Shown here: one piece after another, positions 32,656-44,331 of the stretch
Layout of the letters: every line of letters begins with the position of its first letter
Numbering within the stretch: the stretch's first letter is position 1
Assembly: GCA_002964805.2 (NCBI GenBank)
Contig: PUDQ02000001.1
Location: 9,014,001-9,078,000 of the forward strand
Length of the DNA: 64,000 nt
Origin: Trametes villosa
Lineage: Eukaryota; Basidiomycota; Agaricomycetes; Polyporales; Polyporaceae
Direction: 5' to 3'
Notes under the pieces: generated by a model
What the model was told of the DNA's origin: nothing
The model's input: only the letters and a program-made list of their open reading frames with translations
Database searches by the model: none
Translations under genes and position numbers: made by a program

Positions 32656-34551
32656 TCACCGTGCAGCCGAGACCAAACGCCAATCGCCCTGAAGCACGTC
32701 AACCCACTCAAACGTCTCCTCAACGGGGCCGCTTTCCTCCTCACCGTCACCCGCGCCTCCAAACGACACCTCAGCCGACCCGGGCTCAGCAGCGAGCTCG
32801 ACCACGAGATTCTCGTCGCACCGCACGACGCGCCCCATATGCAGGAGCACCTCCGGCGTGAACGTGGCGAAGTTGATGCCGAGTGCCTGTATGCGCGAGT
32901 TAGCCCCGGGTCAGATGCCATAGGTGGAGAAATAAGACGGCGAACCTTCCAGGCTACGGTCGCTCCAGCCTGCAGTTGCGCCTTGTCGACGACCTTCCGG
33001 AGCGTATCCCACCGCGCGCCGACGACATCGCGCTCTGTCGACCCCGAGCCCGGCCTCGACCCCTGCCCATCCGCAGGCACCGACACCGACGCCGACACGG
33101 GTACCTCAGGCACGTCATCATACGGCAAGCCACCCGCAAACGTCTGCCCCTGCTCCTCCTCATAGTCCCACTGCTCCTCCACCACCTTCTTCTTCTTTCT
33201 CTTCTTCTTCCCCTTCGCGGGCCACAGCCCCTCCTCGACGTCCACGCTCGTGACGAACATGTTCGCAGGCAGCAGCCCGCGCTCCTGCTTCTCCGAGGGC
33301 GGGACGAGGCGCGGCTGCGCGCGCGAGCTGCTCCTTGGGCTCTCTACCACGAGGGCCGCGTCGACGTCCATGATGTGTTCCGCGTCTGGGGCGGGGGCGG
33401 GGGCGTCGGCGAAGAGGATCTTGGGCGGGACGCCCTGCGAGAGCGCGGCCTTGAACCCGCGCCGCTTGTTCTTGTTCTGCAGGGAGGCCATCATGAACGC
33501 CGGGTGCTCCTCGACCGCGCCCTCCTTCCCCTTCCCCTTCTCCTTGCTCTGCTGCTCCACGAGCGGCGTGACAGCATCGGCCGCGGGCTCGTGGGTGTGC
33601 GCGCGGGCTCCGAGGGGGATCTCGTTCACGCTGGCGGGCTCGGCGGTGAGGGAGAGCCGCTCGTACATCTTCTTGCGCCGCCGGCGGAGGTTGCGGCTGT
33701 GCGTCGTCGGCTTCCCGAACCCAGGAGGAACGGATGGGGCATCGCTGCACGAGGAGCGTTAGTACAGGTTGAGCGGTAGCAAAGGTGCGTATGTACTGAC
33801 CTGCCGTTTGGTGCTTTTTGCACAGACGCGGACGCTCCCGACTGGGCTGCAGTGTTGGCTTTCTTGAGTCGCGAAGATTTGACGGCAGGAGCGCTAGACG
33901 AGGAGGATGAGGAAGACGCGTCGGAGTCCGTAGAGGAATCCGAGTCCGAATCTGAGTCCGAGTCTGAAGACGAAGAGTCATCGTCTGAGCTGCTAGAATC
34001 CGAGCTTGAGTCCGAGCTTGAGTCCGAGCTTGAGTTTGATGACGACTCGAGCAATGCTTCCGGCCGAGGTTTAAAAGAAGAGGCGCGGTTCTTCACACCG
34101 GGTTGTGGTGCTCGGGAGATGGTCCTGCCATCTTCTGTTTTTGCGCGCTTGCGCAAAGTACTGACTTCATCTACAGTGCACTGAGTATCGAGTGCATACA
34201 CCTGGAGAGAAAGCATACCGTCTGGCGCGGCTTTGCGTTTGCCTGGCCGCCTTTTGATACTACGAAAGATGACGGCTATGAGAGCCTTGGTTGGGCGAGA
34301 AGTGCAATAGGCAAAGGTTATACGCACACTACGAGGTCTCCGTCGCGTACGACATCGATAGGACTTGGGTCAAGCAGCTCAAAGTCATCGAGGAGCAGGA
34401 GGATGTCTGCCGGGCGAACGCGATCGTGAGCGAGCGGCAGGAGGTCGGCGCAGAGAGAGGTCTTGAAGTCGAGGATGGAGGGGACTGCGTGGGTGCTGAA
34501 CCAGGCCTTGACGTGGGCCAGCGGCGCGACCGTCTCGACCTTTACGCGCAT
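32656..34551 (-). CDS. coilin-like protein (Cajal-body scaffold)
   Basis: Four exons on the minus strand, 34551-34328, 34259-33801, 33744-32946 and 32886-32656, give 570 residues with all phases matching. Residues 1-80 resemble the ubiquitin-like coilin N-terminal domain (MRVKVETVAPLAH, ILDFKTSLCADLLPL, VRPADILLLLDDFELLD, VVRDGDLVV). Next come a basic patch (IKRRPGKRK) and a long Ser/Asp run. A block GFGKPTTHSRNLRRRRKKMY fits the basic RN-rich motif. The C-terminus (GINFATFTPEVLLHMGRV, then ENLVVELAAEP, ending EWVDVLQGDWRLVSAAR) fits a Tudor-like fold. Coilin organises snRNP-processing Cajal bodies. The assignment rests on domain order, not on a long conserved motif. It is divergent from SEC63, sharing 295 bp. 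Confidence 0.7.
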
Positions 34552-34846
34552 CCCGGGCAGAGCAGGACGCGGTCGTGGCGGCGAAACGGCGGAGAGCCCA
34601 AGTGCGAGGCGCCCGTACTTCCGCTCACGTGGCTTGGGACGTGGACTGGGATGAGCGCGCCAGCGAGACCGTCTCGCGCTCATTCCTCCGCTCAGACACG
34701 TCCTCTCCTCTCCCCCGCCCCGTCCTTGTCTCCCGCCACGACGACGTGTCCGCCCGCCCGCTCGTTCTCCTCCCTGCTTTCTCTTTAGGGCGTGCTTTCG
34801 GTGTACTCTAGCTCGGCTCAGCTTCCCCCGTCCCAATCAGGCCGCC
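34552..34846. promoter_or_regulatory. shared upstream region of the coilin-like gene and SEC63
   Basis: A 295-bp divergent intergenic region, pyrimidine-rich toward SEC63 (TCCTCTCCTCTCCCCCGCCC), with no clear TATA box. A bidirectional promoter is inferred from spacing alone. Confidence 0.4.
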
Positions 34847-37264
34847 ATGGCCAACTACAACTATGACGAGGCCGGGAACATGGCCGCCTACTTCGTCCTC
34901 ACCTTCCTCTCCATATTCCTCATCCCATACACCCTCGCCGCCTTCTTCTCCTCAAGCAGTACGTTGCACCGCGCCCACTTCCCCTCTGCACCGCTGAATT
35001 CCTGTCACAGAGCCTCCTTCACTCTCCGGCTGCCAGTGCCAGCAATGTACCTCTCAGCGCGAGCGCATCCGCAAGCGCGAGCGCGGCTCTCTCTTGACCC
35101 CAAAATTCCGCCGGCGGTATGTCTGTTTGCATAGATGATCTGACGCGTGCGATCCCCGCTCACTCATCCTAGGACTCTGATCATCGCGGGCGGGTGGTCC
35201 ATTGTCGCGTATCTTGTCTACAAGGTCATGCACTCCGAGACGCACACCAAGGTTTACGATCCGTTTGAAATTCTGGGTATCAGCACGGTGAGTCCGGTAC
35301 AACTGCGCCACGAATGTTCACCAAATGCGTCCTCTGCAGGGTACTACCGTCAAAGAAATCAAGTCGCATTACAAGAAGCTCTCCCGGAAATTGTAAGCTC
35401 TGGTAGATTCACCAAGCGTATCATCGGCTGACTCCGTATTCGACAGCCATCCGGACAAGGTTAAGCTCACCGTGAACGAGACCATGGAAATGGTAGAGGC
35501 CAAGTTCGTCGAGATCACGAAGGCCTACAAATCGTGCGTTAAGCTCTCGCTATATGCGCTGCGATATTGACCTCACGCCCCTAGTCTGACCGACGAGACC
35601 ATCCGTAAGAACTGGGAGCTCTACGGCCACCCCGACGGCCGCCAGGAAGTGTCCATGGGTATCGCACTTCCGAAGTGGATTGTTGAGAGCGGTAACAACA
35701 TCTGGGTTCTTGGCGCGTACGGTGTCATCTTCGGCGGTGCGCTTCCCGCGATAGTGGTACGCTCAGCTCCGATCCATTTCTTGAATATCTCAGGTTCACC
35801 TTGTCCGCACAGGGTCGCTGGTGGTTCGGTAACCGGGCAAAGACCAAGGATGGCGTCCACACGAACAGCGCCGCTGCATTCTGGAAGGGTCTTTCCGAGG
35901 AGTCCGGCCTGGACGACGTCACCAGCTCGCTCGGCAAGGCGTATGAGTGGGAGTTGTCTAAGTCGCAAGCTAGCAAGGTCGACGCGGAGCTCACCCAGCT
36001 AGAATCCCAGATCAAGGAGAAACTAGGCGACAAGTGGGACGAGCTCGTGAAGCTCGCCGAGGCCTCCCCCAAGGACAGCAAGAACCGCCGGAGGGCATTC
36101 GTCCTGCTGTATGCGCACTTGCTCCGTTTGCCTCTCCAAAGTTCGACGCTGCAGAAAGGTAAGGTTTCGCCGACAGTCTCACTTGAACGGCGGTTAACAC
36201 GCAGCAGAGCAAACACAGATTCTTCTCCAGACACCTACGCTGCTCAACGCCATGCTCAACATCTCGATGGCTCGGAATTGGCTCCTTCCTACCCTTGCCG
36301 CCATGCGCCTCCACGCTTACCTCGCCCAAGCCATCCCTCCGGGTCAAGCAGATCTCAAGGCTGCTCAGCTCCCTGGCATCGCACCCTCCGACGCCTCGTC
36401 ACTGCCAAAGTCCGAGTCCTCCGACTTCTCCGCCGCGATCTCGTCTCTCTCCGTTTCCGAACCTGCAGCGCTTCCCGACGCGCAGAAGGCGCTCGAGCGC
36501 CTCGGACACGCCGAGATCGTCGACGCGTCGTTCAAGGTCATAGGCGAACGCTATGTCACCCCGAGCTCCTTCGTACACCTGGTCGTCAAGGCCCGTCTTG
36601 CGCCCCTCGCGAAGGACGGCAGCGCGGTGCCGCTCCCTAAGCCTGAGACGAATGACAAGCGCGACAACGAGTTCCTACTGAGCAAGAAGGATGTCGAGGA
36701 CCTCCCCGGGGGCGATTACACGAACGGATACGCACACGCCCCCTACTGGCCTGCTGTAAGTTCTGGTCGTCTGACGAACTCGTTGGACTACGAGCTCATG
36801 AGATTGTACAGAACCGCAAGCCCTCGTGGTGGGTCGTGCTCGCAGACGTCAAGTCCAACAAAGTCGTCGTGCCCCCCTTCAAGATCGCAGACATCCCCGT
36901 CGCAGACCCCGCGCGCGGGCTCGACTACCGCGCGTACAAGCTGCAGTTCCAGGCGCCGCAGACGGTCGGGCTCTTCACGTGGAAGGTCTTCCTCGTCTCG
37001 GACACGTTCGTCGGCGACGACGCCGCGCGCGACGTCGTGCTCAAGATCGACGACCCGAGCGTGCTCGCGAGCGAGGAGCCCGACGCGGACGACGACATCT
37101 CCGACCCCGAGGAGGACTCGCTCGCGGGCCAGATGGCGCTCATGCGTGGGGGGAGCGTGAAGAAGATTGGGGGCGAGGGCGGCGAGAGCGACGACGAGAG
37201 CAGCACGGACGGGGAGGAGGAGCAGGCCGGGAAGGACGACGATAGCAGTAGCGACAGCGACTGA
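34847..37264 (+). CDS. SEC63: Sec63, J-domain subunit of the ER translocon
   Basis: Nine exons: 34847-34958, 35011-35116, 35173-35287, 35340-35392, 35447-35533, 35585-35756, 35813-36158, 36208-36755, 36812-37264. They give 663 residues, matching the usual length of the family. An N-terminal membrane segment (YFVLTFLSIFLIPYTLAAFF) and a second (LIIAGGWSIVAYLVYKVM) precede a lumenal J domain (YDPFEILGIS, SHYKKLSRKFHPDKVKL). The HPD motif, which stimulates Hsp70/BiP ATPase, is present. A third membrane segment (WVLGAYGVIFGGALPAIV) leads to the cytosolic Brl domain (RNWLLPTLAAMRLHAYLAQA, PYWPANRKPSWWVVL) and an acidic tail ending SSSDSD. Sec63 works with Sec61/Sec62 in post-translational protein import. 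Confidence 0.95.
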
Positions 37265-37944
37265 GTAATGCGAGTGGGTTTTGTGCGGGTCTGCTAATTT
37301 ATTGCGTGCGGTCGACATGAGTCTGCGTTGGCGTCTTCGACATTGTTGACAACAGAGCGAGAGTTGGTCTCTTGCGTATCCCCTTGTGTTCGCAGTTTGC
37401 CTGCTCCATCCTAATTTACTCTTCTCTAAAACCCGCAACGCTAGGCCGCTCAGGTCATGTCTAACGTCCACACCGCCATTAGCATGACCTACACCGCTAG
37501 ACGTGGCGCCATTGGGATCCGAGTGGATCGTTCGCTGATGGTGTCAAAGGGCGTTGTCGTTGGAAATCAATCGCGGTGCAGCAAAATGGATACCAAAGTC
37601 GCGCCAATTGGTGGCCAACGATCGGGCGAGTGGCATCCGGCGCCCAAAATATTGCCCAAAATGGCAGGCGGCCATGGCCTGCCGTGGACACGACATTTCG
37701 AGCGCTTGTTTAGGATCGGCGAGCAAGGGTGCTCGGCGACCACGGCTGCTCGGAGTTGTAGCATAGAATAATTGTATTTTAGGATAGGACGGCTACTGAT
37801 ATGGCAGAGTATCAAGGGAGTGAAGGTGATTCATGTTCAAAGGACGTATGGGATGAGAATGTCTCAACCAAAGGGAAAGAACATTGAGCGAAGACAGGGC
37901 TATCGAAGTAATTGTAGTAGGGGGCGACGGGACTAGCGGGCGAT
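37265..37944. other. intergenic region downstream of SEC63
   Basis: No gene is supported. It contains repeated text around GCCCAAAATGGCAGGCGGCC that is open on both strands, probably old repeat DNA. Confidence 0.35.
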
Positions 37945-38475
37945 TTACGAGTAAGTAACGGGGCTAGCGATGCCCCCCAACGTGGAGACATCAATGTCGT
38001 TCTCGTTGCCCTCATCGCTGCCATCTTGCATCTCCACGTCATCCGGCGCCGGAGAAAGCGACCGAGGGCGGGAGGAGGGGATCGTTGCCGATGTGAATAG
38101 ATAGATCGATAATGCATACCTGTAACCCAAGCCTTCGCCTCCCTGCAGCCACGGTCCTTGAAGGTCAGGACAGGCTCGAGGGACTCCTCCCCTCCAGCGA
38201 GTTGTGAGCGTACCTGGGAGTTAGCGTCATCATCAGTCGGGTACAATATCATGTACGTACTGTCCACAGGGGAATATGAGGTCGACAACGGCCGGGACAG
38301 TAGACATCTCCAAGATCGATGCTGTAGATGTGCGAGAAGTGGCGGGGCAGGCGATGAGGCGAGGATCGGTGAAGTAGTAAGTAGTGGGATTGACAAAAGT
38401 CAAAGAGGAGCGGGGCCACAGACTGGTCGTTTGTGCCAAGTGTTGACTCGCCGTGGTCAAAGGCGGGCAGGTTGG
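37945..38475 (-). CDS. unrecognised gene fragment
   Basis: Minus-strand pieces look coding. 38,475-38,262 reads LWPRSSLTFVNPTTYYFTDP, then PAVVDLIFPCGQY. A 43-bp GT-AG intron joins it in phase 0 to RSQLAGGEESLEPVLTFKDR and CREAKAWVT. A further acidic frame (PAPDDVEMQDGSDEGNENDI) ends at 37,945, but its junction is unresolved. No start codon or upstream exon could be fixed, so this may be a truncated gene or pseudogene. No domain is recognised. Confidence 0.35.
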
Positions 38476-38832
38476 CTACCAGGTGGTCGCGCGGCGCCAA
38501 CGCGGCGTTCGTTGGTATTCACATGCCCTAACCTTGGATTCCAACTGGCTGCATCGCGACTGGATTCTAACTGGCATTTACTTGGTTTCTATCCGCGCAG
38601 TAACCTGACATTCAACCTGCCCTCCGCCCACTCGGATTCCAGGAGCGCCATGTCCAGCGGTGTACCTCAGCTCAGGCGCTGCATGGCATTGGTAGCGAAG
38701 ACTCGAGTCCATTCCCCACGGGCGCCTAAATGATTACCGTCGTCTTGTTCCGCTCCTGTCTCGGTCTCCCTCGGTCTCACTCCGACTCAGGCACACCGCG
38801 CGCCGTGATCCCACCCGACCCACCCGCTTGCG

Positions 38833-40041
38833 ATGGCGCGCAACCTCTCTCTGACCGTTCACGCACACCCGATGTCCTCGCCCGCGCCGCCGCCGGCCGC
38901 AGACAGCCCGCGGTCGAGCGAGTCGCCGCCGCCGGCGGGCGCGCAGGGCGACCTGGAGCTGGAGCTGCTCGGGCTCGCGGGCGCGCTGTACAACCTGGGG
39001 ACGACCGTCGTCGGCGACCTCACGAAGGAGAAGGACAAGCCGGGCGGCGCGGGGAAGCAGGTCGGGGCGAGAGTGTGAGTCCTTTTTGTTTGAGGGTCTT
39101 GTTTGAGGTTTGGGCCGGGGCTTGGGCTTGGGTGCGGTGTGGGTGGGTGGGGCATAGGTGTGTGGTTGGAGGGAGGGCGGGGGAACAGGAAGAGTGCGGG
39201 GGTAATTCAGGCGAGCGAGACCATCCCGGCTCCCTTCCTGTTCCTCACGAACATACCGAGACGTCCGCCACTCGCTGTTCACGCGCCGGGAGTGTACGAG
39301 CACTCGTGGCTAGGCCACAGGCGCGTGAGGGGAAGGGATATCAGGTCCAGAGAGAACGTCTGTGGTTATGTCCCGGCTGAGAGCCGCAGCTCAGTCCATC
39401 CCCGCTCCTCGCAACGAGCGTACCAGGACGTCCGCCACATGTCATGGACGTGCAGTGTATGTGTTGGTGGCTGTGGCTGGGCCACAGTTGTATAAGGAGC
39501 AGGGTTTGCCAGAGAAGGGCAAGGGGATCCAAAACTACGAACGAGTCCATCTCGCGAGAGCCACCATCCGAGAGCTCATGCTGTTCCCCGAACGAGCAAA
39601 CCGAGATGTCCGGTACAGGTCGCTGACGCCTGACACACACAGGAACGACGTGATCAACCACCTGGCGACGCTGGACGAGATGGCGCAGGGGATCTCGACG
39701 ATGGTGCCGATGCAGGTGCTGGTGGACATCGACAACTCGCGGAACCCGATGCAGCTGACGAAGGAGCGGCTGGAGCGGGCGGCGACGGAGAACCAGTTCA
39801 TGAACGGCAAAATCCACGCGATCGACGTGCGTATATACACTCGTGCGCGCATCGGGCGTCGGGCGATACTGAAGTTTGCGTTTGTGGGCAGTCGTACAAG
39901 AAGCACCTGGACGAGGCGCTGATCCAGAACTTCCCGGAGCTGGAAGAATACCTCAAGGACGCTTCCATGGATCTCGTCCAGCCGATCAACCTGGAAGAGG
40001 ACGGCGCGGGGCCCAGCGCGAGCATGACCAATGGTGTATAA
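38833..40041 (+). CDS. MED10: Mediator complex subunit 10
   Basis: Exons 38,833-39,074, 39,643-39,826 and 39,892-40,041 give 191 residues; a start at 38,872 would give 178. MED10 belongs to the Mediator middle module and links activators to RNA polymerase II. The family pattern is clear: LELELLGLAGALYNLGTTVV, then NDVINHLATLDEMAQGIST, MVPMQVLVDIDNSRNPMQLT, NQFMNGKIHAID, and a C-terminal FPELEEYLKDASMDL. The N-terminus is Pro-rich. Intron 1 is 568 bp, about ten times longer than its neighbours, and contains a degenerate tandem repeat (see separate entry). Intron 2 is 65 bp. Confidence 0.9.
39230..39625 (+). repeat. degenerate ~170-bp tandem repeat in MED10 intron 1
   Basis: Copies of an ACGAGCGTACCGAGACGTCC-like word begin near 39,247, 39,414 and 39,592, spaced 167 and 178 bp. 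Surrounding text such as GTGGCTAGGCCACAG/GTGGCTGGGCCACAG also repeats. The last copy lies immediately before the used 3' splice site. Confidence 0.6.
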
Positions 40042-40912
40042 TCCACCGGTGGGCCGACGACCAACGGACGAGGTCCGATACACACGTCTAAGGGCTGTCC
40101 CAGGGCGCGAGCTCGAGGCAGCAACACACGACACGTTCCTCTGGCAACGGACACGCACATACACAGGCGGGGAGGCGGCCGGGCTCCCACTCTCAGCCGT
40201 CAAGGACGCTTTGCGCGGATACTTGGCGTTGACTGCAGCAGATCCTGCGGTCGCGACGCGCTCGCGGGCGCGTTCACACCGGCGCGGGAGCGGTAGGCCG
40301 TGGTGGGACACGGGCGCGCTGGGCTAAGCTGGGACGCGCTGGGGGGGAGAGTGCGGGAATGGGCGGGGCAGGGCCAGGGCAGATGACGTCTCGCGCGTTC
40401 TGGAGGGGGACAGAGATAGATTTACGTCCGACCGGGGATGGGTGGGCGCACATGTTATGGTAGATCGTTTGGGCGGCGCGTATAGAATGAAGCCCAGGAC
40501 AAGATGTTTAATTATGCCGAGATCGGCTGTGTGGCAGTACGACGATAACAAGAGCCGGCGGACAGAGTGCCCTCGGGCCGACCGTGCGAGACGGAGGGCG
40601 CAGAGAGCCCGGCGGGCGGGCGAGGACAAGAGGCCAGGACGGTGGGCGGAAGGCTGAGCGGCTTGTCATCCGTCTGGTTACCATCACCGCAAACATTCAT
40701 ACCGCCCTCCCTCTCCCTCTCCTCACGGTCGTCTCACCTCGCACGACGTTCCTCACGAGCTGAACGCTATTCGCCACGACTGCGCAGAACCCACGCCCTC
40801 CTCCAGCTTCTCTCTCCCCCTACTGCCGCTCTTTGCGCCCGCTCCTTGCCATCTCAGCCTGCTACTCCCCTGCGTCCCTCTCGCGTCCTCGACGCGTCCA
40901 CACACGACGCCC
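40042..40912. other. intergenic region and upstream region of RIC8
   Basis: No gene is supported. The last ~230 bp before the RIC8 start are pyrimidine-rich on the plus strand. Confidence 0.4.
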
Positions 40913-43093
40913 ATGTCCAAGTTCCTCAGCGCATATACCGCCCTCTCCCCCGCCTCCACGCGCGCCGAGGTCACGCAGGTCCTGAACTCGATCACAAATG
41001 GCACGCTGCTTCTCCTTCCCCCACACTTTTCTCTCGCTCACCTTCCCTCCCCTCTTCTCTAGCCACGCCCTTCCAGATCGACGACGCGAAGCGGAGAGAG
41101 CTCATCCAGTCCATAATTGACGATCTGACGAAATCTAATGCAAACGGCGGCAAGAAGAGCAGGCTCACTGCCAAAGGTACGTCCTCCCCGCCTCATCCCC
41201 CGTCGCGCTGCATTCCAAACCACGCGATCGCCTGCCCCGCGCAGATGCCGCACCCGCTCTCCAGGCCGTGAAATCCCTAGGCAAGAACCCCGCCGGGTCG
41301 GAGGTCATTGCTACCCCCACAAATCTCTCCGCCCTCCTCTCCTTCTCGCGGACGTTCAAGGACGACCCCGAGGCCTCCAATGAGGCCATCCGCTCCGTGG
41401 CGAACGCGATGCTCCTCGTCGACACCGCGCGAACGACGTTCATCCAGAAACAGGTCGGCGGCGGCGACTTTGCGATGGATCTGCTCGAGGTGCGTAGTTC
41501 CCCGACGTCCGCTCGCCACCACCTGCTGATCAGCCCCAGAAATCCGGCATTCCCGAGCGCATATTCCTAGCCTCGCGCCTGCTCTTCCTGTCCACAGTCT
41601 CCATATTCTCCGCCGGCGACTACATCAAGTCGCTCGTCGAAGCAAAGCCTGCGGGCCACCCGGCGAACGTCATCGAGATCATCGGCACGAAGCTCGACCT
41701 CCTCACCAAGGGCATCCTCACCGGCACCAAGTTTGCACGCGAAGCCATGACCGACCTACTCAAGTTCACCTTTAATCTGTTGCTACACTACCCCAAGGTA
41801 ACCCCGATCGCCATCGCGCGGTCGCGCCCACTCACGCGTCCGCACAGCTCGTCGACGAATCTAGTAATAATAAGAACGAACCGAAAGTAATGGGCGATTG
41901 CTGGAGCGACCGCTTGGACGGGTGCGTGTAGAGTCATCCGCTACCCCGCGCGCATATACTCACACTGAGCCGCACAGCATCCTCCCGTATCTCCTCCGCA
42001 CATTCAGCACCCTCCCGCCGTCCTTCCCCGCGCCCCTCGCCGCGCCCCTCACCCACGTCGTGCACGCCCTCATCACGATCCCCGTATCGCCCTCCCTGCG
42101 CAACGCATGGTTCCCGCCCAACAACACGACCACCAACCGCGGCTCCCCCGTGCCCTCCACAAAGCCATCAGCCTCATCAGATACATCAAGCAAGGCCTCG
42201 CGCTCCTCCAGCCACAGCGGGAGCTCCAGCCAAGCCGGCTCCCCCACAAGCGGGCCGTCCAAGGACCCGAAGCCGGGCGCGTTCGACCGCGCGTGGTCCG
42301 CGCTCGCGGCCGGGCGGCGCTCGCTCTCGCGCTCGTCGTCGCCACACGCGGCGGGCGCGCCGCTCGACGTGCTCCTGCGCGCGTACGACCTGCTCGACGT
42401 CTCGCTGAACCACTACATGCCCGGCGCGGCCGAGGCGGACGAGCCCGCCGTGCGCGAGCGCTGCCGCGGCGAGACGGACCAGACGCTGGACGACGTGATG
42501 ACCCCGCTCGCGGTGCTCGTCACGAAGCTCTGCCAGGCGGACGAGGGCTCGCGCATGCGCATGCGCGCGTGGATATTGCCGGACGACTTGGACCGGACGA
42601 GTCCGCTGGAGGCCCGCGCGGACTTGCTCGGCAGGCTGCTAAGGCTGCTACAGTCCGTGCACCATGCGAAGTTGAAGAACGCGGTCGGGGAGCTGCTGTT
42701 CGCCGTATGCGACTCAGATGGTACGTGACCCCCAACTTACTTATCATATCGCCGTACTGACGGCGACGATGTACAGCGGGCACGCTCTCGTCGTACGTCG
42801 GATACGGCAACGTCGCCGGCTTCCTGTTCAACAAGGGCATCATGAGCGCGCCGCCGCCCCCGCAAGGCTCGAGCGGCGCGTCCGCGCCGACAGCAACCGC
42901 GTCGGGCGTACCGATCAACCCGATCACGGGCATCGCGGAGCGGCCGGCGGCGCCGCTGGAGATGTCGGACGAGGAGAAGGAGCGCGAGGCGGAGAAGCTC
43001 TTCGTGCTCTTCGACCGGCTCGAGAAGACGGGCGCGCTCCCGAAGGAGTCGAACCCGATCCGCAAGGCGATCCAGGAGGGCAAGCTCGGCTGA
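40913..43093 (+). CDS. RIC8: RIC8/synembryn, G-alpha exchange factor and chaperone
   Basis: Seven exons: 40913-41000, 41063-41176, 41245-41489, 41540-41797, 41848-41921, 41978-42720, 42777-43093, giving 612 residues. Synembryn signatures include IDDAKRRELIQSIIDDL, NEAIRSVANAMLLVDTARTT, ASRLLFLSTVSIFSAGDYI, KFTFNLLLHYPK, HAKLKNAVGELLFAVCDSD and the C-terminal region INPITGIAERPA, MSDEEKEREAEKLFVLFDRL, ending NPIRKAIQEG. The protein is a cytosolic armadillo-like helical fold that folds and activates heterotrimeric G-alpha subunits in growth and mating signalling. A Ser-rich loop interrupts the middle. Intron 1 (41,001-41,062) starts with GC rather than GT; no GT donor keeps the frame. It is convergent with the histidine phosphatase gene. 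Confidence 0.92.
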
Positions 43094-43447
43094 TTCCCTC
43101 CCGCCCCCCGCCGCACAAAGGAAACCGTCGGGAAGGAAAGGGAGGGAGGGGGTGGGGGCACGCGCTGCCGGTTGTCGTTCCGTGTTGATTCGTTCTCTTT
43201 CGTCTCGTTTCGTTCCGTCCCGTTGCGCTGCTGCTCGCGAGCCGTTAAGCTTATTGCCGGCCCCCGCGGCCGGCGCGTATACCTTCGTGACTACCGCTGT
43301 ATCGTTGCTAGTCCGCGTTCTGTACATACCCTCCGCACGCCCCCACACGCAGCCGTCCGTCCAGCCTACGCTACATTCGTCTAATCTGACATAGTGCTTC
43401 CGTCCATCTCCATCTCCACCGCCGTCCGTCTATGCGCACGCACCAGC

Positions 43448-44331
43448 TCAAGCAGCCGTCTCCGAGGACGTCGGCTCCGCCTCGCCCTCCTTCGCCACCC
43501 GCTGCACGGGCACAAGGCGCGCCTCCTCATCCTCCTCCTCCGCAAACGTGTACTCGCGCACCTCGACGTTCGCCCACGGCGCGTGCGTGTTGCGGCCCGC
43601 GGTGAGGTAGCGCAAAAAGTCGCCGTGCGAGACGACCGCGATGCGCGCCTCCGGCCGCTCGCGGAGCCACCGGCGCACCCAGCGCGCGCGCGCGCGGATC
43701 GCGTCCTCCGAGGCCGCGTAGAAGCCCTGCTTGCCGTTCCACCCGGGCGTGAGCTGCGAGAGGTCGAGCGCGGCGTACTCCGGGTCCGCCTCGAGCGCCG
43801 CGCGGTCCTACCCCGCCCACATTCATAACGGTAAGTCAGCCTTACGCGGCGCATACAGTAAGAGGGGAGGTAGGGGAAGAGGACGTACGGAGCCAGTATC
43901 GCACGGGAGGTCGTTCACCTCCTGGAGCTGCGGGAGGACGAGGACGGGCTTCCCGGCGGCCTCGAGGCGCGCGCGGAGCGCGGGGTAGCCGTCGAGCGTG
44001 GTGGAGAGCGTGCGGCGGAGGCCGCTGGTGACGAGCAGCTCCGCGGACGCCTGCACGGTGTCCTGCGTCGCGGCGTTCAGCGCGGCGGCCTGCGAGCGGC
44101 CGCGCGCGGTGAGGGGGGCGTCGGGGACTGCAGGTTACAGGTAGATCGCGTCAGCGGGCGTTGAGCTCGAGGAGGATTGGGGAGGCGGGTTACTGGAGTA
44201 GTCCTCGGCGACACTACAGCGGTATCGTAGTCAGTATCCGGGATCTGAGAGGAAGGAAGGGTGAATGCGCACTTGTGTTCGGCCTCGGCGTGCCTGGTGA
44301 GGTAGATGCGCTTCTCGGTGGCTTTAGACAT
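43448..44331 (-). CDS. histidine-phosphatase-superfamily (phosphoglycerate-mutase-like) protein
   Basis: Minus-strand exons 44331-44273, 44213-44194 (20 nt), 44125-43889 and 43807-43448 give about 225 residues. Catalytic features are the N-terminal RHG motif RIYLTRHAEAEH, the second Arg region SGLRRTLSTTL, a conserved LQEVNDLPCDTG acidic stretch and the C-terminal VVSHGDFLRYL with the second catalytic His. The family removes phosphate from small metabolites or proteins; the substrate cannot be told. Exon 3 is two bases short: PDAPLTA and GRSQAAALN lie in different frames, with one GC missing in a GCGCGC run near 44,104. Either the gene is damaged or the sequence has an error there. Confidence 0.8.
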
